Source: JBDSSS01 sp963764195 (lineage in GTDB: Bacteria > Actinomycetota > Actinomycetes > Actinomycetales > Dermatophilaceae). From it: DNA of 64,000 nt. The position numbers and the translations under genes were made by a program. Where the stretch lies: the NCBI GenBank assembly GCA_963764195.1, contig CAVXRG010000010.1:310001-374000 (forward strand). The letters are read 5' to 3'. Position 1 is the stretch's first letter. Every line of letters begins with the position of its first letter. This document shows positions 33,218-41,359 of this stretch, piece by piece. The notes beneath the pieces are model-generated. The model searched no databases. It was not told the DNA's origin and worked only from the letters and a program-made list of their open reading frames with translations.

Positions 33218-34468
33218 ATGACGACGCACGCCCTCGACGACCTCCTCGCCCGCGCCGCAGACCTCGACGCCTCGGCTCCGCTGGCCGGCACCCGCGACCT
33301 GTTCAGCCTCCCCGACGGGGTGACTTACCTCGACGGCAACTCCCTCGGCGCCCTGCCGCTCGCGGTGCCCCCCGTCGTGACGGACGTCCTGACCCGGCAG
33401 TGGGGCGACCGGCTCATCCGGTCGTGGAACGAGTCGGACTGGTGGGGGGCCCAGACCCGGATCGGCGACCTCGTCGGGCGGCTCGTCGGCGCGGACCCCG
33501 GCCAGGTCGTCGTCACCGACTCGACCTCGGTCAACCTCTTCAAGGCCGTCGTGGGGGCCGCCCGGATGCGGCCGGGGCGCACCGTCGTGCTCACCGACCC
33601 CGACAGCTTCCCCACCGACCTCTACATCACCGACTCGGCCGCCGCGCTCGTCGGGTGCGAGGTGCGCCGGGTGCACCCGCGTGACGCCGTGGCCGCGATC
33701 CGGGAGGCGGGCGACGACCTCGCCCTCGCCTCCTACTCGCAGGTCGACTACCGCACCGGTGAGAAGTGGGACCTCGTGGCGATGACCGAGGCGGCCCACG
33801 AGGTCGGCGCGCTCATCTGCTGGGACCTGTGCCACTCGGCCGGCGCGATGGAGGTCGACCTCGACACGGGAGGCGCGGACCTCGCCGTCGGATGCGGCTA
33901 CAAGTACCTCAACGGCGGCCCGGGCGCGCCCGCCTTCCTCTACGTCGCGCAGCGCCACCTCGCCGACTTCGAGCAGCCGCTCACCGGCTGGCACGGCCAC
34001 GCCCGCCCGTTCGAGATGGGGCCGGACTACGAGGCAGCCCCCGGCATCACCCGCGGCCGGGTCGGCACTCCCCCGCTCATCTCGCTGCTCGCGCTCGAGG
34101 CGGCGCTCACCGTCTTCGACGGCCTGACCCCCGAACAGGTCCGCGCCCAGTCGGTCTCGGTGACGCAGTGCTTCATCGACGCGCTCGACGCCCTCGGGGT
34201 CGACCTGCCCCTCGCCACGCCCCGAGAGGCCGAGCGACGCGGGTCGCAGGTGTCGCTGCGCCACCCGCAGGCCTTCGCGGTCGTCCAGGCCCTCATCGCC
34301 CGCGGTGTCATCGGCGACTTCCGCGAGCCCGACATCATCCGGCTCGGCTTCGCGCCGCTCTACGTCACCCACGGCGACGCGGTGACCGCCGCCGAGCACG
34401 TCCGGGCCGTCATCGACGGTCGCGAGTTCGAGCGCCCCGAGTTCGCCGAGCGCGGCGCCGTCACCTGA
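33218..34468 (+). CDS. kynU: Kynureninase
   Basis: A 416-residue PLP-dependent hydrolase (kynurenine to anthranilate and alanine). The family start YLDGNSLGALPLAVPPVV and DRLIRSWNESDWWG are clear. The PLP lysine is in GCGYKYLNGGPGAPAFLYV, preceded by ICWDLCHSAGAMEVDL. Downstream GWHGHARPFEMGPDYEAAPG and TPPLISLLALEAAL are also family blocks. No tryptophan dioxygenase or kynurenine formamidase gene lies in the window, so it may serve a pathway encoded elsewhere or salvage kynurenine from outside. No ribosome-binding site is visible before the ATG at 33218. It diverges from the TetR/ABC operon. Confidence 0.94.
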   Translation: MTTHALDDLLARAADLDASAPLAGTRDLFSLPDGVTYLDGNSLGALPLAVPPVVTDVLTRQWGDRLIRSWNESDWWGAQTRIGDLVGRLVGADPGQVVVTDSTSVNLFKAVVGAARMRPGRTVVLTDPDSFPTDLYITDSAAALVGCEVRRVHPRDAVAAIREAGDDLALASYSQVDYRTGEKWDLVAMTEAAHEVGALICWDLCHSAGAMEVDLDTGGADLAVGCGYKYLNGGPGAPAFLYVAQRHLADFEQPLTGWHGHARPFEMGPDYEAAPGITRGRVGTPPLISLLALEAALTVFDGLTPEQVRAQSVSVTQCFIDALDALGVDLPLATPREAERRGSQVSLRHPQAFAVVQALIARGVIGDFREPDIIRLGFAPLYVTHGDAVTAAEHVRAVIDGREFERPEFAERGAVT

Positions 34469-34493
34469 CCGGCCGTTGGCGTCGCAGACGCAC

Positions 34494-34528
34494 GTATGCC
34501 GCTGCGCCCGGCGGGCACAGCGGCATAC
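34494..34528. terminator. Hairpin made from two inverted GTATGCCGCTG copies
   Basis: GTATGCCGCTG and CAGCGGCATAC are perfect 11-bp arms separated by 13 bases. The hairpin lies between the convergent kynU and pdxS genes and probably terminates both. Its arms are the dispersed word described separately, so the word is doubling as a terminator, as DNA-uptake sequences do in Neisseria. Confidence 0.7.
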
Positions 34529-34546
34529 CTCAGCGTGGGGGTGAGG

Positions 34547-35497
34547 TCACCAACCGCGCTCGGAGAGCCGGTGCGGCTGCGGGATCTCGTCGACGTTGAT
34601 GCCGACCATGGCCTCGCCGAGACCGCGCGACACCTTGGCGATCACGTCGGGGTCGTCGTAGAAGGTCGTTGCCTTGACGATCGCCTCGGCGCGCTCGGCC
34701 GGGTTGCCCGACTTGAAGATGCCGGAGCCGACGAAGACGCCCTCGGCGCCGAGCTGCATCATCATCGCCGCGTCGGCGGGGGTGGCGATACCGCCGGCGG
34801 TGAAGAGCACGACAGGGAGCTTGCCCGCGCGGGCGACCTCGGCGACGAGCTCGTAGGGCGCCTGGAGCTCCTTGGCCGCGACGTAGAGCTCGTCCTCGGG
34901 GAGGTTCTGGAGGCGGCGCAGCTCCTGGCGGATCGTGCGCATGTGGGTCGTCGCGTTCGAGACGTCACCCGTGCCCGCCTCGCCCTTGGAGCGGATCATC
35001 GCCGCGCCCTCGGTGATCCGGCGCAGGGCCTCGCCGAGGCTCGTCGCGCCGCAGACGAAGGGCACGGTGAACTGCCACTTGTCGATGTGGTTCGCGTAGT
35101 CGGCCGGGGTCAGCACCTCGGACTCGTCGATGTAGTCGACGCCCAGGCTCTGGAGGACCTGGGCCTCGACGAAGTGGCCGATGCGGGCCTTGGCCATGAC
35201 CGGGATCGAGACGGCCTCGATGATGCTGTCGATCATGTCGGGGTCGCTCATCCGCGACACGCCGCCCTGGGCGCGGATGTCGGCGGGGACGCGCTCGAGG
35301 GCCATCACGGCGACGGCGCCGGCGTCCTCGGCGATCTTGGCCTGCTCGGCCGTGACGACGTCCATGATGACGCCGCCCTTGAGCATCTCGGCCATGCCGC
35401 GCTTGACGCGGGTGGTGCCCGTGGCGGCCGTGCTCTCGCCGGCGCTCGACGTGCTGTCGGCCGCGGACGGGGTGCCCGTGGTCTCGGTTGTGCTCAC
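34547..35497 (-). CDS. pdxS: Pyridoxal 5'-phosphate synthase subunit PdxS
   Basis: A 316-residue PdxS, which condenses ribose 5-phosphate, glyceraldehyde 3-phosphate and ammonia into PLP. The Schiff-base Lys blocks are GGVIMDVVTAEQAKIAEDAG and SIPVMAKARIGHFVEAQVLQ, with KLPVVLFTAGGIATPADAA and the phosphate-binding GSGIFKS following. The first 30 residues are a Ser/Thr-rich leader not found in short PdxS proteins. The enzyme works in a dodecamer with PdxT. It is isolated: kynU converges on one side and a DUF222 gene diverges on the other. Confidence 0.96.
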   Translation of the reverse strand: MSTTETTGTPSAADSTSSAGESTAATGTTRVKRGMAEMLKGGVIMDVVTAEQAKIAEDAGAVAVMALERVPADIRAQGGVSRMSDPDMIDSIIEAVSIPVMAKARIGHFVEAQVLQSLGVDYIDESEVLTPADYANHIDKWQFTVPFVCGATSLGEALRRITEGAAMIRSKGEAGTGDVSNATTHMRTIRQELRRLQNLPEDELYVAAKELQAPYELVAEVARAGKLPVVLFTAGGIATPADAAMMMQLGAEGVFVGSGIFKSGNPAERAEAIVKATTFYDDPDVIAKVSRGLGEAMVGINVDEIPQPHRLSERGW

Positions 35498-35635
35498 GAT
35501 GTCCTGCTTTCTCGTGTGGGGTTGGTCAAAGGGTAGGCCCCGGGCAAGGTCTCGCTCGACCCGGCTCGGGCATCAGGGACCCGGCGCGGGTGTGTCGCTG
35601 GCCCGGGGGCCGACACCGTGAGCACTGTCGGTGGC

Positions 35636-35649
35636 CGAACCTATGATCG
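35636..35649. promoter_or_regulatory. Possible LexA box at the DUF222/HNH gene
   Basis: CGAACCTATGATCG matches nine of the ten conserved positions of CGAAC-N4-GTTCG (GATCG for GTTCG). It overlaps a TATGAT that could be the -10 box and ends four bases before the ATG. Mycobacterial 13E12-family genes are described as damage-inducible, which makes this plausible. Confidence 0.45.
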
Positions 35650-36500
35650 AACCATGAGCACGATGACACGCAGGCGGGACCCCCTCGCTGGGCTCTCGTC
35701 GCGCGCTTCCCGCGCTCGTGCTGGTACTGGGATGGGTGACGGTCTCGATGGTGACGGTCTCGATGGTGACGCGGGCCGCGAGCTGTTCGGCGACGTGCTC
35801 GTGGACCGCGACCTGCCCGGCCTGCCCGCCCGCCTGGCCATGATCGCCGCCGAGCTGAAGGTCATCACCGGCCGCTACCCCACCTGGGGCCTGCCCGCGA
35901 CGGCCATCGGCGACGCCATCGAGCAGGCCCAGCTCGTCCGCGAGCTCGCCCACACCCTCACCGCCGTCCTCGCCTCCGAGGTCACCACCCGCAACCTCGC
36001 CACCGACCAGGGCCTGTCCCGCACCGACTTCCTCACCGCCCACGCCACCACGCTCGAGGGGACCGGGTCAGCCGCCGTCGCCACCGTCGGCGCAGCCCTG
36101 ACCGAGCCCCGCTGGGCCGATCTGGCCCGCCTCGTCCGCTCCGGGCAGGTGCCCGTCGACAAGGCCGCCCTCATCATCCGCTTCCACCGCGATGTCCACG
36201 CCGTCGCCGACCCCGCCCACCTCACCGAGATCACCACCGGCCTCGTCCACGCCGCCCCCGACCTCACCGTCACGGAGATCCGCCGTGCCATCCGCCACGC
36301 CCGGACCGCGCTGCGCCCACCCGCCCTGCAGGACGACGAGGACGCCCGCCTCCGTGCCGGACGGTCCCTGACCAAGACCGGGCGCTGCGCCGGCCTCACC
36401 GAGTACCGCCTGCGCCTCGACCCCGAAGGCGCCGCCATCCTCGACGCCGCCATCGACCCCCTCGCCCGCCCCCGACCCGACCTCCCCCACCCCACCGCTC

Positions 36501-36575
36501 CGGGATCAGGAAACGCGGGATCAGGAAACGCGGGATCAGGAAACGCGGGATCAGGAAACGCGGGATCAGCAGGCG
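36501..36575. repeat. Five tandem 15-bp repeats in the DUF222 gene
   Basis: CGGGATCAGGAAACG is repeated five times (the last copy diverged), in frame, encoding GSGNA units between the DUF222 part and the nuclease part. It is a linker of variable length. There are no spacers, so it is not a CRISPR array. Confidence 0.85.
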
Positions 36576-36726
36576 CGGGGGTGGAGCCGGGTCGTGACCC
36601 GCGCACGGCGCCCACCCGCCGGGCCGACGCCCTGCTCGAGATCATCAACCGCGCCGTCGCCAGCCCCGAAGGCACCACCCGCACGCCCCGCACGCAGCTC
36701 GTCATCACCATGCCCCAGGACGCCCC

Positions 36727-36774
36727 CTCACCACCGCGCTCACCACCGCGCTCACCACCGCGCTCACCGACGCG
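36727..36774. repeat. Four tandem 12-bp repeats just after the frameshift
   Basis: CTCACCACCGCG occurs three times plus one diverged copy. In the restored frame it encodes LTTA repeats. It starts at the last C of the C-run where the frame breaks, so repeat instability and frameshift coincide. Confidence 0.8.
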
Positions 36775-37300
36775 CCCACCAACGCTGACGACGGCCGTGA
36801 CGGTCAGGCCTGGACCGGGGTCGGGACCGGGGTCGGGACCGGGGCCGGCACCACCGACACCGACGAGGTCCTCTCGGCCGCCACGATCCGCCGCCTCGCC
36901 TGCGAGGCCACCATCATCCCCGCCGTCCTCGGCGCCCCCTCCGAGGTCCTCGACCTCGGACGCACCCAGCGCTACTTCACCCCCACCCAACGCCGCGCCC
37001 TGACCCTGCGCGACCACGGCTGCTCCTGGCCCGGCTGCACCATCCCCGCTCGATGGTGCGATGCCCACCACGTCCAGCACTGGGCCCACGACGGACCCAC
37101 CGACCTCACCAACGGCGCCCTGCTCTGCGGCAGGCACCACACCCTCGTCCACCAGCACGACCTCACCGCCACGATCACCCCCACCCACGCCACCTGGCAT
37201 CTCTAACGACCCCGCCCCGCGACCCCGCCCACGCCAGCGGGGCGTCAGGCGCGCGGGAACCTTCGGAAGGCGCGGCCCCGGGACACCGCTGAAACCCGGC

Positions 37301-37317
37301 GTCCCCTGTCAGGGGAC
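37301..37317. terminator. Short perfect hairpin between convergent genes
   Basis: GTCCCCT-GTC-AGGGGAC forms a 7-bp perfect stem with a 3-base loop. It overlaps the stop codon of the minus-strand gene at 37309 and faces the end of the DUF222 gene. Confidence 0.5.
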
Positions 37318-37866
37318 GAGCGCGGGCGGGGCGTCGTCGTCGAACTCGATCGTCGACGGCAACGGGGTGTGGCCGGCGAGGTGGAAGACCCGCACGACCC
37401 ACTTGCGGCGGACCCGGCGCACGTCGGTGACGGCGTCGTTGTGGAACCGCCGCGAGAGCTGGACCCGGGCGCACGCCGACCCGAGACGCGCCAGCGGCTC
37501 GTCGACCGACGGGCCGTCGCGCATCGCCGCGATGGCAGCGAGGGCGGGCGCGGTGAGGGTGGCCTCGAGGGCCTCGGTGAGCTGGCTCTCGGTCATCTCC
37601 CGGACCTCGCCGTGCTCGTCGGGCATCTCGAGTGACTCGGTGGCGGCGTGCGCGAGGAGCAGGGACGTCGCCCCGTCGAGCAGGCCGCTGTTGGCGAGCT
37701 CGAGGGCGGCCTCCGCCCGCCGGACCAGCTGCGCGTCGAGCGCCGCAGCGGTGCCGCTGAGGCGGATGTGGAGCCGGTCGAGGCGGGCCGCGCTGTAGCT
37801 GAGGTACCAGCCGACGATGACGATGACGAAGAGAGTCGCGAAGACCCACGCGAGGGCACTGGTCAT
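37309..37866 (-). CDS. Membrane-anchored protein in the PIM cluster (LemA-like)
   Basis: A 185-residue protein with one N-terminal transmembrane helix (ALAWVFATLFVIVIVGWYL, residues 4-22) and a helical soluble domain (YSAARLDRLHIRLSGTAAAL, ALDAQLVRRAEAALELANSG). The N-terminal anchor followed by this helical block resembles LemA-type proteins. The C-terminus carries an RFHNDAVTDVRRVRRKWVVR block. It is conserved after pimA in many actinobacteria but without a known function to me. Translation is coupled to pimA by a 4-base overlap, so it may act with the mannoside lipid enzymes. The start ATG at 37866 is preferred over an upstream in-frame start at 37899, because it lies in the overlap. Confidence 0.75.
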   Translation of the reverse strand: MTSALAWVFATLFVIVIVGWYLSYSAARLDRLHIRLSGTAAALDAQLVRRAEAALELANSGLLDGATSLLLAHAATESLEMPDEHGEVREMTESQLTEALEATLTAPALAAIAAMRDGPSVDEPLARLGSACARVQLSRRFHNDAVTDVRRVRRKWVVRVFHLAGHTPLPSTIEFDDDAPPALVP

Positions 37867-39038
37867 CGGCCGATCCCTCCGCGCAGGAAGCGGTTCCAAC
37901 CGGTCTGAGGCTCGGCCCGGGCGGCCATCCGGCCCTCGATCACCGTCTCGTAGACGGCGATGATGCGGGCCGCGACGACCGACCAGTCAAACAGGCGCGC
38001 CCGCTGGCTCCCCGCGGCGGCGAGGGACGTGCGGCGTGCCGGGTCGGCGAGCAGCTCGACCAGGACGGCGGCGAGGTCGGCGGGCTCCTCGTTGCGGAAC
38101 ATCGCTCCCGCCGTCCCGCCGTCGAGGACCCGGGAGAACGCGGCGAGGTCGCTGGCGAGCACGCAGGCGCCGGCGGACATCGCCTCGATGAGGATGATCC
38201 CGAAGCTCTCCCCCCCGGTGTTCGGCGCCACGTAGACGTCGACCGACGCGAGGAGGGAGGCCTTGTCGTCGTCGCTGACCGGTCCGAGGAACTCGCAGGC
38301 GCGGGCCACCTCGGGCGGCAGGTCGGCGGTGATCTCGCGGACGTCGCCGGGCCCGGCGAGCAGGACCCGCAGACCGGGGACCCGGGCGAGCACCTCGGGC
38401 AGCGCCGCCGCGAGCACCGGCAGTCCCTTGCGCGGCTCGCCCATCCGGCCCAGGAAGGCGATGGTCGGGCGCGCACGGGTGCCGGTCCAGGCCGGGTTGC
38501 GCGGCGCCGAGGCGAAGCGGTCGACGTAGACGCCGTTGGGGATGACGATGGCGTCGCCGCCGACGTGGGTCGTCACCGTGCGTCGGGCGTCCTCGCTGAC
38601 GGCGATCCGGGCGTCGATCTTCTCGAGGTTCGAGCGCAGGAGCGGGTACGCGGTCTGCATCGTGCGCGAGCGGATCATCGAGGTGTGGAAGGTCGCAACG
38701 ATCGGGCCCTCGCACGCCGACAGGGCGATCACGCTGACGCTGGGGGTGACCGGCTCGTGCAGGTGCAGCACGTCGAAGGCCCCGGCATCGAGCCAGCGAC
38801 CGACCTTCGAGGCGGTGACGGGGCCGAAGTTGAGCCGGGCCACCGAGCCGTTGTAGCGCACCGCGGTCGCGCGCCCCGCCGAGACGACGTAGTCGGGCAG
38901 TGCGGTCTCGCTGTCGGCGGGCGCGAGGACCGACACCTCGTGCCCGTGGCTGATCAGGTGCTCGGCGAGGTCCCGCACGTGGAACTGGACGCCCCCGGGC
39001 ACGTCGAAGGAGTAGGGGCAGACGATGCCGACCCTCAT
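37863..39038 (-). CDS. pimA: Phosphatidylinositol alpha-mannosyltransferase (PimA type)
   Basis: A 391-residue GT4-family glycosyltransferase starting MRVGIVCPYSFDVPGGVQFH, the PimA N-terminus including the GGVQ acceptor loop. The C-terminal GT-B domain has FLGRMGEPRKGLPVLAAAL and the nucleotide-binding ESFGIILIEAMSAG. It adds the first mannose from GDP-mannose to phosphatidylinositol at the inner membrane leaflet. It is translationally coupled on both sides (patA upstream, LemA-like gene downstream). The upstream in-frame extension is antisense to patA and was rejected. Confidence 0.94.
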   Translation of the reverse strand: MRVGIVCPYSFDVPGGVQFHVRDLAEHLISHGHEVSVLAPADSETALPDYVVSAGRATAVRYNGSVARLNFGPVTASKVGRWLDAGAFDVLHLHEPVTPSVSVIALSACEGPIVATFHTSMIRSRTMQTAYPLLRSNLEKIDARIAVSEDARRTVTTHVGGDAIVIPNGVYVDRFASAPRNPAWTGTRARPTIAFLGRMGEPRKGLPVLAAALPEVLARVPGLRVLLAGPGDVREITADLPPEVARACEFLGPVSDDDKASLLASVDVYVAPNTGGESFGIILIEAMSAGACVLASDLAAFSRVLDGGTAGAMFRNEEPADLAAVLVELLADPARRTSLAAAGSQRARLFDWSVVAARIIAVYETVIEGRMAARAEPQTGWNRFLRGGIGR

Positions 39039-40015
39039 CCGCCGACCCCGGATGCCCTGGACCGCAGCGGGTCGAGGTCCTCGACGAAAATCCGCTGGAG
39101 CATGTGCCAGCTCGACGTGTGCTCGACGACGGTGCCGGCGAGGTGGTCCGCACACTGCTGGACGAGGTCCTGCACGCGCACCGCGGTGCTCCCCCCGACC
39201 CGGGGCGTGAGCTCCGGGCTGAAGGCGATGACGGTGCGGTGGCCCCCGAGCCCCGTGCCCGACGGCGCGGGCTCGTAGTGGATCGTCGCGGCATACAGGG
39301 GAGCGCCGGTGAGGAGGGCGAGGACCGCGGGACCCTTGGCCATCCGGGCCCGCCGACCGAGGAAGTCGACCTCGACCCCGTTGCTCGTGAGGTCACGGTC
39401 GCTCGCCAGGGCGATGACGTGTCCGCCCTCCCGGGCGCGCGCGACGAGAGCGGCGAAGGGATCGCCCCCGCCCGTGAGCGGGATGATGTCCATGTCGATG
39501 CTGCGGCGGAAGGCGACGAACTCCTGGAAGACCGCCTCGGGCTTGAGCCGCTCCGCGACCGTCGTGACCGGCCCGATGTTGCTCGCCGACCACGCCGCGC
39601 CCAGGTCGAAGTTGCCGAGGTGGCCGACGAAGACGACGACGGTCTCCCCCGCGAGCGCCTGCGCCCGTGGCGCCTCATGACCCGTGCAGCTCACGGCACC
39701 GTCGATCTGCGCGCGGGTCAGCGACGGCAGGCGGAAGGCCTCGCAGTAGTAGCGCATGTAGGAGCGCATCCCCGCCCGCACGAGCGCCTCGAGCTCCGGC
39801 GGGCCGAGCTCGGGCCGGGCCCGCGCGTAGTTGGCGCGCAGCCGCTCGACGCCCGACCCGCCGCGGCGCACCGCGAGGTCGGCGATCCGGTCGAACATCG
39901 CGTATGCCGCTCGCTCCGGAAGCGCCTTGACGACCTTCCAGCCGAGGCGGAAGCCGAGCACGCTCACGGAGTCGCTGGCCCGGGTGGTTGCCCGGGCGGT
40001 GAGGGACGTGCTCAC
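39035..40015 (-). CDS. Phosphatidylinositol mannoside acyltransferase (PatA type)
   Basis: A 326-residue member of the lauroyl/myristoyl acyltransferase (LpxL-HtrB) family. Its catalytic HX4D/E-type block is in VVFVGHLGNFDLGAAW, followed by the DFLGRRARMAKGPAVLA block. In actinobacteria, which have no lipid A, this family acylates the 6-position of mannose on PIM. The N-terminus is amphipathic (LGFRLGWKVVKALPERAAYA) and the protein probably lies on the inner face of the membrane. GTG at 40015 overlaps the pgsA stop by four bases (GTGA), and the stop overlaps the pimA start, so pgsA-patA-pimA are co-translated. Confidence 0.92.
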   Translation of the reverse strand: MSTSLTARATTRASDSVSVLGFRLGWKVVKALPERAAYAMFDRIADLAVRRGGSGVERLRANYARARPELGPPELEALVRAGMRSYMRYYCEAFRLPSLTRAQIDGAVSCTGHEAPRAQALAGETVVVFVGHLGNFDLGAAWSASNIGPVTTVAERLKPEAVFQEFVAFRRSIDMDIIPLTGGGDPFAALVARAREGGHVIALASDRDLTSNGVEVDFLGRRARMAKGPAVLALLTGAPLYAATIHYEPAPSGTGLGGHRTVIAFSPELTPRVGGSTAVRVQDLVQQCADHLAGTVVEHTSSWHMLQRIFVEDLDPLRSRASGVGG

Positions 40016-40653
40016 TCGTCGACCTCTCGGACCTCGCCGCTGGCGAGCGCCTGGCGCCGCACCTCGAGCATCCGCTGGACGACGGTGATGAAGCTGGCGA
40101 CGGCGAGCAGACCGAGGACGATGCCGAGCAGGACGGTCGAGCCGAAGACACCGGAGAAGAAGGCCGCGACGAGGACGGCGACGAGCCGGTCGGCGCGCTC
40201 GGCGATCCCGACGTTGGCCGTGTAGCCGAGGCCCTCGGCCCGGGCCTTCGCGTAGGAGACGACGCTGCCGAGGATCAGGCAGGCCAGCGCCAGCCCGGCC
40301 ATCAGCTGGTTGTTGCCGCGGCCGGCGTAGAAGAGGACGAGGCCACCGAAGATGGCCGCATCGGCGACCCGGTCGAGTGTCGAGTCGAGGTAGGCACCCC
40401 ACTTGCTCGAGCGTCCCGAGGCGCGGGCCATGATGCCGTCGACGTTGTCGGCGAAGACGAAGGCCGTGATCACCAGCGTGCCGATCCACAGCTCGCCGCG
40501 GGGGAAGAAGGCGAGCGCCCCGACGCAGACGCCGAGCGTCCCGACGACGGTGACGACGTCCGGGCTGATGCCGAGCCGGAGGAAGAGGTGGGCGACCGGG
40601 CCGAGGACCCGGGTCATGGTCGCGCGCAGCAGTCTGTTGAGCATGGTGGTCAC
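40012..40653 (-). CDS. pgsA: Phosphatidylinositol phosphate synthase (CDP-alcohol phosphatidyltransferase)
   Basis: A 213-residue integral membrane enzyme with six predicted helices. The CDP-alcohol phosphotransferase signature is complete: DNVDGIMAR, then eight residues later GAYLDSTLDRVAD (DGx2AR...Gx3Dx3D). It makes phosphatidylinositol phosphate from CDP-diacylglycerol and inositol 1-phosphate, the first committed lipid for PIMs. Starts at 40653 or at an ATG three codons later are both possible. It heads the PIM operon. Confidence 0.92.
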   Translation of the reverse strand: MTTMLNRLLRATMTRVLGPVAHLFLRLGISPDVVTVVGTLGVCVGALAFFPRGELWIGTLVITAFVFADNVDGIMARASGRSSKWGAYLDSTLDRVADAAIFGGLVLFYAGRGNNQLMAGLALACLILGSVVSYAKARAEGLGYTANVGIAERADRLVAVLVAAFFSGVFGSTVLLGIVLGLLAVASFITVVQRMLEVRRQALASGEVREVDE

Positions 40654-40722
40654 ACACTACTGAACCGGGGCGGAGCCCCCGACGGCATCACCGCTCCACG
40701 GCCCGCCGAACCGCGGAGACGG

Positions 40723-41304
40723 TCAGCCCGCGGGCCAGGCCTCGACGATCCGGGTGCGGGTGTCCTCGAGCAGCACCGGCAGCGCCTTGGTCTGGGCGAT
40801 GATCGGCAGGAAGTTCGAGTCGCCGGCCCACCGCGGCACGATGTGCTGGTGCAGGTGGGCGGCGACGCCGGCCCCGGCCACGGCGCCCTGGTTCATCCCG
40901 AGGTTGAAGCCGTGCGGCTCCGACGCGGCCTGCAGCGCGTGGACCGCCTGCTTCGTCAGCGCCGTGAACTCGGTCGTCTCCTCGTCGGTGAGGTCGACGT
41001 AGAGCGAGACGTGCCGGTAGGGGCAGACGAGCAGGTGCCCCGGGTTGTAGGGGAAGAGGTTGAGCACGACGTAGGCGTGCTCGCCCCGGTGCACGATGAG
41101 GCCCTCGGCGTCGGCCTTGCCCGGCGCCGCGCAGAACGGACAACCCGTCCCGGCCTCGACCGTCGGCCGCTCCCCCTCGATGTAGGCCATCCGGTGCGGG
41201 GTCCAGAGCCGCTCGAAACCGTCGTCGACGTGGGGAAAGTCGCGCTCGGTCTCGAGGCCCTGACCGCCGCTCGCGGCGCCCGATCCGCCCGTCCCGTCCG
41301 TCAT
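40723..41304 (-). CDS. HIT-domain hydrolase (AP4A hydrolase-like)
   Basis: A 193-residue histidine-triad protein. The catalytic HLHQHIVPRW (HxHxH) is at about residues 147-156, and the zinc-like GCPFCAAPGK lies near residue 54. The block LNLFPYNPGHLLVCPYRHV is typical of the actinobacterial HIT proteins that cleave diadenosine polyphosphates or nucleoside phosphoramidates. It lies between thrS and pgsA, the standard place for this gene. The ATG at 41304 follows no strong ribosome-binding site; a Gly/Ser-rich stretch begins the protein. Confidence 0.92.
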   Translation of the reverse strand: MTDGTGGSGAASGGQGLETERDFPHVDDGFERLWTPHRMAYIEGERPTVEAGTGCPFCAAPGKADAEGLIVHRGEHAYVVLNLFPYNPGHLLVCPYRHVSLYVDLTDEETTEFTALTKQAVHALQAASEPHGFNLGMNQGAVAGAGVAAHLHQHIVPRWAGDSNFLPIIAQTKALPVLLEDTRTRIVEAWPAG

Positions 41305-41359
41305 GGAGGAGATCCTAGGGCGTCCAGGTGCCCGGTCCGACGGTGGCTTCAGACCTGGC

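Larger units (their letters stand above)
35654..37206 (+). pseudogene. DUF222/HNH endonuclease (13E12 family), frameshifted
   Basis: Two frames are needed. From ATG 35654 the DUF222 helical region runs through LAMIAAELKVITGRYPTWGL, VTTRNLATDQGLSRTDFL and LTEYRLRLDPEGAAILDAAI to VITMPQDA. At a run of five C (36723-36727) the frame is lost; adding one C restores it and leads through LTTALTTALTDAPTN to the HNH nuclease: TLRDHGCSWPGCTIP, DAHHVQHWAHDGPTDLTNG and LLCGRHHTLVHQHDL. The HNH cysteines and histidines are intact. Cause may be mutation, sequencing error or slippage. The gene contains two tandem repeats and lies between pdxS and the PIM lipid cluster, where such a gene is not expected. Confidence 0.8.

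Noticed and set aside
34522..34528. GTATGCCG as a restriction site or KOPS-type polar signal
   Set aside because: The word is not a palindrome, restriction sites are usually avoided and not enriched, and the two orientations are nearly equal (16 and 12), so strong polarity is not seen in this window. A full-genome test is still needed.
36501..36575. CRISPR-like direct repeats
   Set aside because: The units are head to tail with no spacers and are in frame with the surrounding protein.
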